From assembly GCA_963758335.1 (NCBI GenBank), contig CAVWVF010000001.1, positions 310,001-374,000 of the forward strand: a stretch of 64,000 nucleotides of DNA, written 5' to 3'. This document shows, piece by piece, positions 1 through 8,331 of this stretch. The position numbers and the translations under genes are program-made. Positions within the stretch are counted from its first letter, which is position 1, and each line of letters starts with the position of its first letter. The stretch comes from Roseiarcus sp963758335 (GTDB taxonomy: Bacteria; Pseudomonadota; Alphaproteobacteria; Rhizobiales; Beijerinckiaceae). Below the pieces are notes generated by a model. That model ran no database searches, was not told where the DNA came from, and saw only the letters and a program-made list of their open reading frames with translations.

Positions 1-1206
1 GTCGACCAGGATGCCGGTGACGAGGGTGATGGCGAGCAGGCTCACGAGGTTGAGCGAGAAGCCGATCGCGTCCATCGCCCAGATGGTCGGGATGATCGAC
101 AGCGGCAGCGCGACGGCGGTGACGACGGTGGCGCGCAGATCGCGCAGGAAGACGAACACGACGACGACCGCGAGCAGCGCGCCCTCGATCAGCGTCTCCA
201 TGGTCGAGCGATAGTTGCCGAGCTCGTTGTCGACCTGGGTGTCGACCTTGGTGAAGGTCACCTCCGGATGCTCGGCCGCGATCCCGGCGAGCCGCTTGGC
301 GACCCGCTCGTCGACCGTGACGTCGCTCGCGCCCTTGGCGCGGGTGACGCCGAAGGCGACGATCGGCTGGTCGAACAGGCGGGTGAACGTGCGCGGCTCG
401 GCCGCGCCGTCGACCACGGTTCCGAGTTCGTCGAGCCTCACCTTGCGCCCGCCCGGCAGCGCGATCGGCAGCGCGGCGAGATCGGCGAGGCTGCGCGCGC
501 CGGCGAGGGTGCGAATCGCCTGTTCCTGGCCGGCGACCTCGCCGCGGCCGCCGCCGAGATCGACGTTGTCGGCCCGCACCTGTTCGTTGACCGCCGCCGC
601 GGTGACGCCGAGCGCCAGCAGCTTCTGCGGATCGAGCGAGACGCGGATCTCCCGGTCGAGGCCGCCGAAGTGCTTCACTTCGCCGACGCCGCGGATGCTC
701 TGCAGGTCGCGCGCGACCTTATCGTCGATGAACCACGACAACTGCTCGACCGACATGCCCGGGGCGGAGGCGGCGTAGGTGACGATCGGCAGTCCCTCGA
801 CGTCGACCCGGCTGACGACCGGCTCGTCGATGGTGCGCGGCAGATCGGCGCGGATCTTGGCGATCTGGTCCTTCACGTCGTTGAGCGCCCGGTCGATGTC
901 GACCGAGCCGACGTTGAAGTCGATGACCGTCGAGGACGAGCCGTCGGTGACCGTCGAGGCGATGTGCCAGACGCCGTTGACGCTCGCCACCGCGTCCTCG
1001 ACCTTTTTCGTCACCTGCGATTCGAGCTTGACCGGCGCGGCCCCCGACTGCGTGATGAGCACTTTGACGACCGGAATGTCGATATTGGGAAAACGGGTGA
1101 TCGACATCGTCCGGAAGCTGACCAGCCCGAGAATGGTCAGGACCGCGAAAGCCACGACCGCGGGGATGGGCCGGCGGATCGACCAGGCCGAGACGTTGAG
1201 GCGCAT
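1..1206 (-). CDS. RND efflux transporter permease, N-terminal part (window edge)
   Basis: Inner-membrane permease of a tripartite RND (HAE1-type) exporter, which couples proton entry to drug or metabolite export. The frame starts at ATG 1206 and stays open to base 1, giving about 402 residues of a protein normally near 1,020-1,050. It opens with a cytoplasmic segment and TM1, then a long periplasmic loop, then TM2-TM4. It ends at the GILVD motif of TM4, just where the paired proton-relay aspartates lie, so the C-terminal 60% is outside the window. It lies 9 bp after the membrane fusion protein gene and is surely cotranscribed with it. The substrate cannot be told from this half. Confidence 0.93.
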   Translation of the reverse strand, partial: MRLNVSAWSIRRPIPAVVAFAVLTILGLVSFRTMSITRFPNIDIPVVKVLITQSGAAPVKLESQVTKKVEDAVASVNGVWHIASTVTDGSSSTVIDFNVGSVDIDRALNDVKDQIAKIRADLPRTIDEPVVSRVDVEGLPIVTYAASAPGMSVEQLSWFIDDKVARDLQSIRGVGEVKHFGGLDREIRVSLDPQKLLALGVTAAAVNEQVRADNVDLGGGRGEVAGQEQAIRTLAGARSLADLAALPIALPGGRKVRLDELGTVVDGAAEPRTFTRLFDQPIVAFGVTRAKGASDVTVDERVAKRLAGIAAEHPEVTFTKVDTQVDNELGNYRSTMETLIEGALLAVVVVFVFLRDLRATVVTAVALPLSIIPTIWAMDAIGFSLNLVSLLAITLVTGILVD

Positions 1207-1215
1207 GGACGTCTC

Positions 1216-2466
1216 TTAGTCTCCGGCGGTCGTTTCCGGCATCGCCCGGACGCGGTCGCCCGGACGCAGGAAGGCTGCGGCGCGGGCGACGACGCTTTCC
1301 CCCTCGACGAGTCCGTCCGTGATTTCGACCGCGTCGCCCTCGACGATGCCGGGCGTCACGACCCGCTCCTCGACGCGGGCGCCGTGCACGACATCGAGGC
1401 GGGCTGTCTCGCCTTCGCGCCGGAGCGCCGCGGTCGGAGCGCCGACGCCGTCGCGCCGCACGAGCTCGACCTCGCCCGAGGCGAAGGCGCCGATGCGGGC
1501 GTGCGAGGCGTCGGAGAGCGCAATGCGCACCTTGCCGGTGCGGCTCGCCTTGTCGATTTCCTCGGAGATGAGCCGCACGCGGCCCTGCACGGGATCGGCG
1601 ACCCCGGGCAGACGCAGGGTCGCGGGCATGCCGACGGCGAATCGGGCGAGCGACTGCTCGGGCGTGTCGGCCTCGAGGTCGATCGCGCCGTCGACGATGA
1701 TGCGGAAAAGCGGTTCGCCGGCGCTCGAGGCGGTCGCGCCGAGTTTCGCCGAGCGCCGGCTGACGACGCCCGACACGGGCACCTTCACCTCGGTCCGCGA
1801 GATGCGCACGAGCAGCTCCTGCCGTTCGGCGTCGCGGCTCTTGCGGTCGGCCTCGGCGACGCCGAGCGCGTTGTTGGAGGCGGCAAGCTGGGCCTCGGCG
1901 CTCTTCATCGCCGTTTCGCGCTGTTCGATGGTCGCGGCGGACATGACCCCGCCGCCGAGTTTTTGCGCGCGCGAGAAATCGCTGGTCGACCAGTCCGCTT
2001 GCGCCTGCGCCTGGGCGATCAGGCTCTTCGACTGCTCGATCGACGCGTCGGCGCGCTTGATCGCCGCGTCGTTCTCCGCCATGAGCGCGTCGAGCTGGCT
2101 CCGGTCGAGGCGGGCGAGAACCTGGCCCGCCGCGACGCGGTCGCCGTCCTCGGCGTCGAGTTCGACGATCGACAGCCCGTCGATGCGGGCGGCGACCTGA
2201 GCCTCCTCGCGCGGAACCAGCGTGCCCGAGACGAACAGCCGCTCGACGAATTCGCGGCGCTCGGCCGGCGCGACGGTGACGGCGGGCGGCGGCGGGGCCG
2301 ACGGCTCCTCGTTCGCGGCGCGCGCCGCGCAATCCGGCGTGCCGACCTGCAGGCCGAAGGCGCGCGCCTTCTCGGTCGGAGCCGAGCAGGGGTTGAGGGT
2401 CGCAAATCCAAAGGCGCCGCCCGCCAGGACGACGACGGCGGCGAGCGCGTTCAGGATGCGGCTCAT
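1216..2466 (-). CDS. RND efflux periplasmic adaptor (membrane fusion protein)
   Basis: Periplasmic adaptor linking the RND permease just downstream to an outer-membrane channel. I start it at ATG 2466 (MSRILNALAAVVV), which gives a hydrophobic N-terminal anchor and about 416 residues, normal for HlyD/AcrA-type adaptors. Biotinyl-lipoyl half-motifs flank a long alpha-helical hairpin rich in Ala, Glu and Gln, followed by a beta-barrel and membrane-proximal domain. The same reading frame is open upstream through the regulator gene to 3129, but only because of a frameshift there; the sequence upstream of 2466 is the regulator read out of frame. A two-gene pump operon with its TetR regulator in front is the usual AcrR-AcrAB-like layout. 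Confidence 0.92.
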   Translation of the reverse strand: MSRILNALAAVVVLAGGAFGFATLNPCSAPTEKARAFGLQVGTPDCAARAANEEPSAPPPPAVTVAPAERREFVERLFVSGTLVPREEAQVAARIDGLSIVELDAEDGDRVAAGQVLARLDRSQLDALMAENDAAIKRADASIEQSKSLIAQAQAQADWSTSDFSRAQKLGGGVMSAATIEQRETAMKSAEAQLAASNNALGVAEADRKSRDAERQELLVRISRTEVKVPVSGVVSRRSAKLGATASSAGEPLFRIIVDGAIDLEADTPEQSLARFAVGMPATLRLPGVADPVQGRVRLISEEIDKASRTGKVRIALSDASHARIGAFASGEVELVRRDGVGAPTAALRREGETARLDVVHGARVEERVVTPGIVEGDAVEITDGLVEGESVVARAAAFLRPGDRVRAMPETTAGD

Positions 2467-2534
2467 CTCGAAGCCTCCGTTCCGGGAGGCGCGAGTGCCC
2501 CGTTGCACAGAGTTTTGAAGAGGGCGAGCGCCTG

Positions 2535-3099
2535 CTAAGCTTCGGCCTCGGCGTCGAAGTCCGGTTCGAGGGCGAGCCGCTTGAGGAGGCCGGCGACATA
2601 GGTGAAGACGAAGCGGGCGACCGAAGCCGAGTTCGACCGACGGCGCGGCTTCGCCTTTCGCCTTGGCGAACTCGATCATCCGTTCGATCTGGCGGAGAAC
2701 GTCGGCGTCGACGTCGCGCGACATCTTCGAGACCGCGGGATTGCGCTGGGCCTCCGCCCAGATCTCGACGAGGAGCGAAGCCTTGTGGCGCGATCGCGAG
2801 GCGATATGGTCGCGCAGCGCCGCGCCGAAGGCGGCGAAGATGCTGTCGGAGTCGGCCAGATGGGCGAAATTGGCGATCCGCTCCTGCTGGTCGCGGGCGC
2901 AGAGGCCTTCGACAATTGCTTCCTTCGAGGGAAAGGTGCGGTAGAGGTTGCCGGCGCTCATTCCGGCGGCTTCGGCGACATGCTGCATCGTGGCGGCATG
3001 GAAGCCGTGCGCCGCGAAGGCGCGCTCGGCGGCCTCCAGGATCCGCTCGCGCCGCTCGTCGGCCGTGCGGCGAGCGGTGGGGAAGGCAGTTGACGGCAT
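2535..3099 (-). pseudogene. TetR/AcrR-family repressor of the efflux operon, frameshifted
   Basis: N-terminal HTH of TetR type: RERILEAAERAFAAHGFH followed by AGMSAGNLYRTFPSKEAIV, the classic recognition-helix region. About 150 residues in, the frame is lost near 2634. In another frame the expected C-terminal helix (SVARFVFTYVAGLLKRLA) continues and ends in TAG at 2535-2537. One extra A in a GTCGAA stretch explains it. As sequenced, the first frame does not stop but runs through into the adaptor gene, giving an apparent 637-residue TetR-adaptor fusion. I prefer start ATG 3099, since ATG 3129 lies next to the putative operator. It would repress the RND operon. Either a real null allele or a base-calling error. 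Confidence 0.8.
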
Positions 3100-3112
3100 A
3101 TCGGATCCTGGG

Positions 3113-3126
3113 AATGAACGTTCATT
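3113..3126. promoter_or_regulatory. Palindromic operator AATGAACGTTCATT of the TetR-regulated efflux operon
   Basis: A perfect 14-bp palindrome (AATGAAC/GTTCATT) followed by another TCATT. It sits immediately upstream of the TetR gene and its pump operon, the standard place for TetR/AcrR autorepression. That it binds this TetR is inferred from position and symmetry only. Confidence 0.6.
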
Positions 3127-3310
3127 CATTGCCGGATCATTGTGGCGTCATTGCGCCCTCGGGTCGATGCGGCGCCGCGTCGCGACGGGCGCGGCCTGAC
3201 CTTCGAACAGGCGGCCGCGCGCCATGGCGGCGGCGATCACGGTCGGCGCGAAACGCAAGCGCTCGCTCGGCGCTATAAATTCTGGCGCTGCCCCTTGCGC
3301 AGTTTCCCAC

Positions 3311-3346
3311 AAGATATATCTTTTAAAGACATATCGTCGATATGTC
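3311..3346. promoter_or_regulatory. Two palindromes upstream of padR (probable operator)
   Basis: AAGATATATCTT (3311-3322) is a perfect 12-bp palindrome. Next to it lies GACATATCG-T-CGATATGTC (3328-3346), a perfect 9+1+9 inverted repeat. Both are AT-rich in a GC-rich neighbourhood and lie 22-57 bp before the PadR GTG start, overlapping where the promoter should be. PadR proteins typically autoregulate through such dyads. Confidence 0.6.
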
Positions 3347-3367
3347 GTCCCATCAAGGAGCGAAACA

Positions 3368-3928
3368 GTGTTTCATAGGCATTTTGCGGAATATGCCCGC
3401 CACGGCCGCCACGGTGGGTTCGGCCGCGGGCCGTTCGGCTGCCAGGGACGCGGCGGCGGCTTCGGCGCGCGCGAAGGCCGCATGTTCGACGGCGGCGAGC
3501 TCCGGCTCGTCATCCTCGCCCTGGTGGCCGAGAAGCCGCGCCACGGCTACGACATCATCAAGGGGCTCGGCGAGCGCGTCGGCGGCGACTATTCCCCGAG
3601 CCCGGGCGTCGTCTACCCGACCCTGACCATGCTCGAGGAGATGGGCTATGCCCGCCTGACCCAGGACGAGCAGGGACGCAAGCTCTACACCGTGACCCCC
3701 GAGGGCGAGAAGGTCCTCGCCGAGAACAAGGCGCAGGTCGACGCGATCTTCGAGCGTTTCGGAGACCGCGACGAGGCGGGCGCCGGCGCCGGCTCGGTCA
3801 TCCGCGCGATGCTGAACCTGCGCGCCGCCACCCGCTTGCGCCTACGCAGCCGTTCCACGACGCCCGAGCAGATCCAGGCGATCGTCGACGCGCTCGATCA
3901 GGCGGCCAAGACGATCGAGCGGACTTAA
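3368..3928 (+). CDS. PadR-family transcriptional regulator
   Basis: Winged-helix repressor of the PadR family, 186 residues. The family signature is clear: GELRLVILALVAEKPRHGYDI in residues about 41-61, then SPGVVYPTLTMLEEMGYA, the wing, and a C-terminal dimerisation helix. The N-terminus has an unusual run rich in Gly, Arg, His and Phe (about 35 residues), seen in some alphaproteobacterial PadR proteins. I choose GTG 3368 because AAGGAG (3355-3360) lies 7 nt upstream; longer in-frame options from 3224 have no ribosome site and read through the palindromic operator. Target genes are unknown; it may control only itself or the MFS exporter that converges on it. Confidence 0.9.
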   Translation: MFHRHFAEYARHGRHGGFGRGPFGCQGRGGGFGAREGRMFDGGELRLVILALVAEKPRHGYDIIKGLGERVGGDYSPSPGVVYPTLTMLEEMGYARLTQDEQGRKLYTVTPEGEKVLAENKAQVDAIFERFGDRDEAGAGAGSVIRAMLNLRAATRLRLRSRSTTPEQIQAIVDALDQAAKTIERT

Positions 3929-3953
3929 GTCCTATTGAAAGCCGGCCCCGCGC

Positions 3954-5183
3954 CTAACTTCGCACGGGCTCGGCGGCGGGCCGGGGGCTCGGGAGAGCCG
4001 CCCCGAGAAGGCCGACCGCGGGCAGGAAGGCGCAAACCTGATAGACGAAACCGATGCTCGTCCGGTCGGCCAGAATGCCGAGCAGCGCCGCCCCAATTCC
4101 GCCGAGGCCGAAGCTGAGGCCGAAGAAAAGTCCTGCGACCGCCCCGACATTGCCCGGCGTCAGCTCCTGCGCATAGACGACCATGGCGGAGAATGCCGAG
4201 GAGATCACGAGGCCGATCGCAATCGAATCGACCATCGTCCCGGCGAGCCCGAGATGGGGCAGGAGAAGCGTGAACGGCAGGACGCCAAGGATCGAGCCCC
4301 AGATGACGAATTTCGCTCCGACCCGGTCGGCGAGCGGGCCGCCGAGGAAGGTGCCCGCCGCAACCGAGGCGAGAAAGACGAACAGGATCACCTGGGCCTG
4401 CTGGATCGACACATGGAACGTGTCGATCAGGTAGAACGTGTAATAGCTGCCGATGCTCGCGAGATAGAGCACTTTCGAGAACAGCATGACGATCAGCACC
4501 GCGAGCGTGCGAATGACGACGGCGCGCGGGTGGGTGGGACCCTGCTTCGCGGCCGGCGCCTGGCGGCGCTCCGCGCGACGGGCCGCATACCAGCGGCTCA
4601 CGCCCGTCAGGAGAACGACGGCCATCAGCGCGAGTGCCGTGAAGGCGAGCACCGAATGCTGGCCGAAGGGGACCACGATGAAGGCCGCGAGCAGCGGCCC
4701 CATCGACTGGCCGAAATTCCCGCCGACCTGAAAGAGGCTCTGGGCAAAGCCATGCCGGCCCCCCGACGCCGCGCGGGCGACCCGCGAGGCCTCCGGATGG
4801 AACACTGCGCTGCCGATCCCGATCACCGCGACCGACACGAGAATGAGCGGATAGGCGCCCGCGAAGGCGAGCAGCAGGAGCCCGACCACGGTGAAGGCCA
4901 TGCCGACCGGCAGAATCGCGTTCAAGGGCCTCCGGTCGAGGGTGAAGCCGATCAGCGGCTGAAGGAGCGAGGCCGTGAGCTGGAAGACGAAGGTGATGAC
5001 GCCGATCTGAAAGAAGCTGAGCGACAGCTCCTTTGCGAACACCGGATAGAGCGCCGGCGCCAGCGACTGCATCGTGTCGTTGAGCAGGTGCGACGCGCTG
5101 AGCGCGGCGATGACGCCGACCGAGGTGGTTTCGGCGACCCGCCGCTCCGCCGCGGCGTCGGAATAGACAGGCGCTGTGCTCAT
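3954..5183 (-). CDS. MFS exporter, fosmidomycin-resistance (Fsr) type
   Basis: Twelve-TM major facilitator protein of about 409 residues. The N-half contains LLNDTMQSLAPALYPVF, the start of TM1 that marks the fosmidomycin-resistance branch, and LLQPLIGFTLDRRPLN, the loop 2-3 signature. IGSAVFHPEASRVAR in TM4 is also typical of Fsr. The second half repeats the pattern with GGPLADRVGAKFVIWGS. Start ATG 5183 (MSTAPVYSD) is preferred over ATG 5228, which adds 15 residues of low-complexity leader; neither has a strong ribosome site. Likely exports small phosphonate-like or toxic compounds; substrate not determinable. Convergent with padR. Confidence 0.88.
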   Translation of the reverse strand: MSTAPVYSDAAAERRVAETTSVGVIAALSASHLLNDTMQSLAPALYPVFAKELSLSFFQIGVITFVFQLTASLLQPLIGFTLDRRPLNAILPVGMAFTVVGLLLLAFAGAYPLILVSVAVIGIGSAVFHPEASRVARAASGGRHGFAQSLFQVGGNFGQSMGPLLAAFIVVPFGQHSVLAFTALALMAVVLLTGVSRWYAARRAERRQAPAAKQGPTHPRAVVIRTLAVLIVMLFSKVLYLASIGSYYTFYLIDTFHVSIQQAQVILFVFLASVAAGTFLGGPLADRVGAKFVIWGSILGVLPFTLLLPHLGLAGTMVDSIAIGLVISSAFSAMVVYAQELTPGNVGAVAGLFFGLSFGLGGIGAALLGILADRTSIGFVYQVCAFLPAVGLLGAALPSPRPAAEPVRS

Positions 5184-5274
5184 GGTGCGTCCCCGGGGCG
5201 GCGCCGCAACGAGTTGCAGCAACCCCAAAAAAGTCCGGGCCGCATATGCGGCCCGATCGTGCGTCCGCTCTTCT

Positions 5275-5820
5275 TTACGCGTACCTCGGCGCCAAAACCA
5301 TGGTCATCTGCCGGCCCTCCATCGACGGCTCGGCCTCGACCTTGGCGATCGGCGCGGTTTCCGCCTTCACTCGCTGCAAGAGCCTGAAGCCGATGTCCTG
5401 GTGCGCCATCTCGCGGCCGCGGAAACGGAGCGTCACCTTCACCTTGTCGCCTTCGTCGAAGAAGCGGCGCACCGAGCGCATCTTCACTTCGTAGTCGTGG
5501 TCGTCGATGCCGGGCCTGAGCTTGATCTCCTTGATCTCGACCACCTTCTGGCGCTTGCGCGCCTCGGAAGACTTCTTCTGTTCGAGGAAGCGGTATTTGC
5601 CGAAATCGAGGATCTTGCAGACCGGCGGGGTCGCGTTGGGAACGATTTCGACCAGATCGAGGGCGGCTTCGTCGGCAAGCCTCTGCGCGTCCGCAAGGTT
5701 GACGATGCCCTGATTATGCCCCTCCGCGTCGATGAGTTGAACCTGCACTGCGCGTATGTCGCGATTGACTCGCGGCCCGCCTTTCTCCGGCGCCGCGACG
5801 GCTTTCATAGGACGACGAAT
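5275..5820 (-). CDS. infC: Translation initiation factor IF-3, ATT start codon
   Basis: IF-3 binds the 30S subunit, proofreads the initiation codon and initiator tRNA, and prevents premature 50S joining. The 181-residue frame has the N-domain (PRVNRDIRAVQVQLIDAEG, RLADEAALDLVEIVP), the Lys-rich linker (RKRQKVVEIKEIKLRPGI) and the C-domain with DDHDYEVK and GREMAHQDIGF. An ATG exists at 5808, but an in-frame ATT at 5818-5820 is better placed: GGAG (5827-5830) lies 6 nt upstream, and it yields the usual alphaproteobacterial start MRRP. A non-AUG start for infC is the known device by which IF-3 represses its own translation. High confidence in identity, good confidence in start. Confidence 0.96.
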   Translation of the reverse strand: MRRPMKAVAAPEKGGPRVNRDIRAVQVQLIDAEGHNQGIVNLADAQRLADEAALDLVEIVPNATPPVCKILDFGKYRFLEQKKSSEARKRQKVVEIKEIKLRPGIDDHDYEVKMRSVRRFFDEGDKVKVTLRFRGREMAHQDIGFRLLQRVKAETAPIAKVEAEPSMEGRQMTMVLAPRYA

Positions 5821-5830
5821 GGCACACTCC
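5818..5830 (-). promoter_or_regulatory. GGAG ribosome site with ATT start codon of infC
   Basis: Reading on the minus strand: GGAG, six bases TGTGCC, then ATT. Spacing is optimal for ATT and too long (18 nt) for the downstream ATG at 5808, so the site decides the start. In enterobacteria the AUU start makes infC self-limiting; conservation of the rare codon here suggests the same control. Confidence 0.7.
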
Positions 5831-5877
5831 TCATGTCTGTTGCTCCGCGCCGTTGGGGCGCATGCGAAAACCCCGGC

Positions 5878-5894
5878 CGGAGCGTTTTGCTCCG
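5878..5894 (-). promoter_or_regulatory. Hairpin in the infC leader
   Basis: CGGAGC-gtttt-GCTCCG forms a 6-bp GC-rich stem with a 5-base loop about 50 nt upstream of the infC ribosome site. It could be a leader structure or the end of an upstream unit. It lacks a U-run on the minus strand, so a classical terminator is unlikely. Confidence 0.35.
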
Positions 5895-6021
5895 CGGGTG
5901 GCTAGAGATGGGTCAGAACCCGGCCTTAGTCAATCGGCGCCGACGGTTTTGATGTGCGGCCGCCCCTCTAACCGCGCCGCTCCTGTAGCCGCGCTCGATG
6001 AGCGCGGCCGGCGACCGCGCC

Positions 6022-6324
6022 CTACAGACGCAGGCCGGGCCAGCGTTTTTCGAACCAGTCGAGGGCTTGATGCAGGCCGCGCCGCACGACGGGAACGTCC
6101 TCGGCGATCAGGACGAGGCCGAGCGGCATCATCCACAGGCCGAACACGGGGAAGACGGCGAGGAAGCCGCCGAGGATCAGGAGAAGCCCGGCCGGGATGC
6201 GCGCCCAGCGCGATTCCGGCCTCAGAAGCCAGAGGGCGGCGCCTCTGATCCCGCCCGGGAGGCGGTCGACGAGGCCGGCGAGGCGGCGCCGGTGGCGATG
6301 GTCGCTCGTCTCTGGCGTCTTCGT
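6022..6324 (-). CDS. Small inner-membrane protein, start uncertain
   Basis: A minus-strand frame ending at TAG 6022-6024 encodes a compact membrane protein: GLVDRLPGGIRGAALWLLR, then a hydrophobic hairpin (ARIPAGLLLILGGFLAVF and WMMPLGLVLIAEDVPVVRR), then LDWFEKRWPGLRL at the C-terminus. The proline/glycine-containing hairpin followed by a basic tail is typical of conserved small alphaproteobacterial membrane proteins of unknown function. No ATG, GTG or TTG lies in frame before the first membrane segment; ACG at 6324 is the only near-cognate option and it falls inside the large inverted repeat at 6320-6381, so the repeat may have replaced the true N-terminus. Not recognised beyond that. Confidence 0.55.
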   Translation of the reverse strand, partial: TKTPETSDHRHRRRLAGLVDRLPGGIRGAALWLLRPESRWARIPAGLLLILGGFLAVFPVFGLWMMPLGLVLIAEDVPVVRRGLHQALDWFEKRWPGLRL

Positions 6325-6381
6325 GCCCCTTGGTGTCCCTTATGGTGATTTTTTACCACAAAGGACAGGAAGGGCCACGAA
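6320..6381. repeat. Long imperfect inverted repeat
   Basis: TTCGTG...CCCTT.GTGTCC on the left pairs with GGACA..GAAGGG.CACGAA on the right around an AT-rich loop, giving a hairpin of roughly 25 bp per arm with a few mismatches. It lies between two minus-strand genes. A partial match (ACCACAAAGGA) recurs near 13484, so it is probably a dispersed palindromic element of this genome. Confidence 0.6.
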
Positions 6382-6418
6382 GGCGCCGCGGCGCCATTCG
6401 GGCGCTTGCCTGCTGACG

Positions 6419-7171
6419 CTACTCCCCCCGGTACACCGGCTTGCGCTTCTCCTTGAAAGCCTTCAGCTCCTCGACGTAATCGGCGCTGTCGTAGACGACG
6501 CGCCTCAGGCCCTGCACGCGCTGCCAGCCTTGCGGGCTCATCGGATGGGCGCCGGCGAGAATGCGCAGTTCTTCCTTCATCATCCGCAATCGACAGCCGC
6601 GCATTGTCGATGATGTCGGCGGCGAGCGCGTAGGTGAAGCGCTCGAGGTCCTCGAGCGGCACGAGATGGTTGATCAATCCGGCGACTGCGCGCGCTCGGC
6701 CGAGACCGGCCTCGCCGTAAACACCATCTCCTTGATGATCCGGAGCGAGGCGCTGTTGAGAAGCGTAAGCATGCCGGCGACGTTGTACGGCGCCCCGAGC
6801 TTGACCGGCGCGACGACGATGTCGCAGGCCAACGCCATCTCGCAGCCGCCGCCCCATACCCCACCCTCGATCATGGCGATGACGGGGGCCGGATGGTTCT
6901 CGATCGACCGGACCAGGCGCTTCAAGGGATCGCGCCAGCCGAGCGGGTCGCGATGCCCCTCGGGCAATTCGCTGACGTCGTGGCCGACCGACCAGATTTT
7001 TACGCCCGGCTTCGCCCTCAGGACGACGACGCGGACGCGGTGCTCGTTGAAATGCTCCAGCGCCTGGATGATCTCGTCGGCCAAGGCCGCACAGAGCGCG
7101 TTGCGCTTCTCGAAATGGTCGAGGCAGATCGTGCCGACGTAGCCCTCGATTTTCGTCTCGACGAACGGCAT
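6419..7171 (-). pseudogene. Methylmalonyl-CoA decarboxylase-like crotonase, two frameshifts
   Basis: Crotonase-fold protein matching the ScpB/YgfG branch, which decarboxylates methylmalonyl-CoA to propionyl-CoA. Start ATG 7171 has GAGGAAG just upstream. Frame 1 carries VLRAKPGVKIWSVGHDVSELP (oxyanion region) and IEGGVWGGGCEMALACDIV. Near 6690 the frame shifts into AVAGLINHLVPLEDLERFTYA, and near 6592 a second shift leads to KEELRILAGAHPMSP and the C-terminus DYVEELKAFKEKRKPVYRG. Together the three pieces rebuild a full-length 250-residue protein, so only two single-base indels separate it from an intact gene. The second is an extra A in GCGGATGATG. Either recent decay or assembly error. Confidence 0.8.
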
Positions 7172-7324
7172 GGGACGCTTCCTCTCCGTCCGGACATTGA
7201 CGCCGCGGCGGCGTTCCGGCAACGCGACACAGGCGCGCAGGCGCCTTCAAAAATTCGCCTGAATGCGAAAGTCTAGTGTGCAGGCCGCGAGTTTGAGAAA
7301 TAGAATTCGCGTCAGGAGGCGGCA

Positions 7325-7603
7325 ATGGATCGGAAGGGCCAGTTAAACTGGGCGCCGCGGATCGTAATCATCGCGTTGCTCTCGCTCGGTCTCGCGGAGT
7401 TCGATTCGCAATCTTCTTTCGCCGGCGGCTGCGGGGGATATTGCAAGGCGAGACAGGTGCGCGCGTTCTGCCACGAAGCTGTGAGGACCAAAGGTCTGGA
7501 GGATCGTCAACGCGACGTTGAATTTGAAAGATGCAAGGATGATCCAACGACCCGTAGGCGCATTGAACAACTCGCGGATGACGGGGGACAGAGCTTCGAG
7601 TAG
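7325..7603 (+). CDS. Small exported Cys-containing protein
   Basis: 92-residue ORF with a perfect ribosome site, AGGAGG at 7314-7319, five bases before ATG. The N-terminus has a charged start, a hydrophobic stretch (IVIIALLSLGLAEF) and then a short mature part with GGCGGYCKARQV, FCHEAV and RCKDD, i.e. four cysteines that could pair in the periplasm. C-terminus acidic. Divergent from the crotonase pseudogene. No family recognised. Confidence 0.7.
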   Translation: MDRKGQLNWAPRIVIIALLSLGLAEFDSQSSFAGGCGGYCKARQVRAFCHEAVRTKGLEDRQRDVEFERCKDDPTTRRRIEQLADDGGQSFE

Positions 7604-7609
7604 GAACGG

Positions 7610-7910
7610 CGGCGGTTCGATCGTGCGCGAGCGCCGCGCCGTCATGCAGACCGCGTCGCGCGAGCCAAAAGCGAGCGCCGAAAAGAGCGCGGTCAGCGCC
7701 GCCGGCAGCCAAAGGACGGGCTCCCGATCGGCCGACAGGCTGAGCGCGACCCCGCCCATGCCCGGGACCGGCAGCCAGAGGAAGAAGCGCCGCTCCTCGA
7801 CCTCGCGCGCGGAGCGCGCCGGCGAAGGCCGTGCGCCAATCCGGCGCGGCGACGGCCGCGCGGCCAACGGACGCCGCGGCCAGAACACCGATGCGCCCGG
7901 AAGTCGACAT
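7610..7910 (-). pseudogene. comEC: comEC N-terminal remnant
   Basis: On the minus strand a start MSTSGRIGVLAAASVGRAA at 7910 leads, after a frame change near 7805, into EVEERRFFLWLPVPGMGGVA and REPVLWLPAALTALFSALAF. This is the N-terminal membrane entry region (DUF4131-type) of the DNA-uptake channel ComEC/Rec2, which is normally over 650 residues. Nothing of the competence or beta-lactamase domains follows; the sequence ends abruptly after about 100 residues. A deletion relic. Identification rests on this short conserved stretch. Confidence 0.5.
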
Positions 7911-8331
7911 TCCGTAAGGTAAGCACGGCTAGGAGAGGTGGGAAAGAGTTCATCAACCCTCAGGCGACCTCGGGGGGTTGTCTCCAGTATGAATTTCGGT
8001 TTTGGGCGGACATCGACCGTTGGCCGAACGGCGGGAACGGGCAGGATAGCGGGCGTGCAATGGCAGTCGGGGAAGGCTTGGTGTCCGCCCGAAGCGGAAG
8101 TTGTTGTCGCAATTGGCGTGGACAATCGTACCCATGCGACCAGCGTTGCGTTGATCGCATCATAACCCTTCTATACCCCCACCATGATCACTCTGACTGC
8201 GGCAGGATGGGGCGGTTTAATAGCGTCGCGCTCTTCCGGTCGCAGTGTGATAGGCGCGCTCCGTTTGGCTGGGCCTTTGCCCGACGAGTTTTGGGATGTC
8301 CAGGGCACTGTTTCCATACTGGTCGGCGAAA
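7911..8331. other. 421 bp without a convincing gene
   Basis: Between the comEC stub and the unknown exported protein. Short frames exist on both strands but none has a ribosome site, signal peptide or recognisable motif. The lower GC around 8161-8260 may be a promoter or a degraded junction. Confidence 0.5.

Noticed and set aside
268..2538. 756-codon plus-strand ORF
   Set aside because: Antisense shadow of the RND permease and adaptor; Asp/Arg-rich, no family, and typical of GC-rich antisense frames.
719..2599. 626-codon minus-strand ORF
   Set aside because: Out-of-frame reading of the true RND genes; Arg/Pro-rich with no motif.
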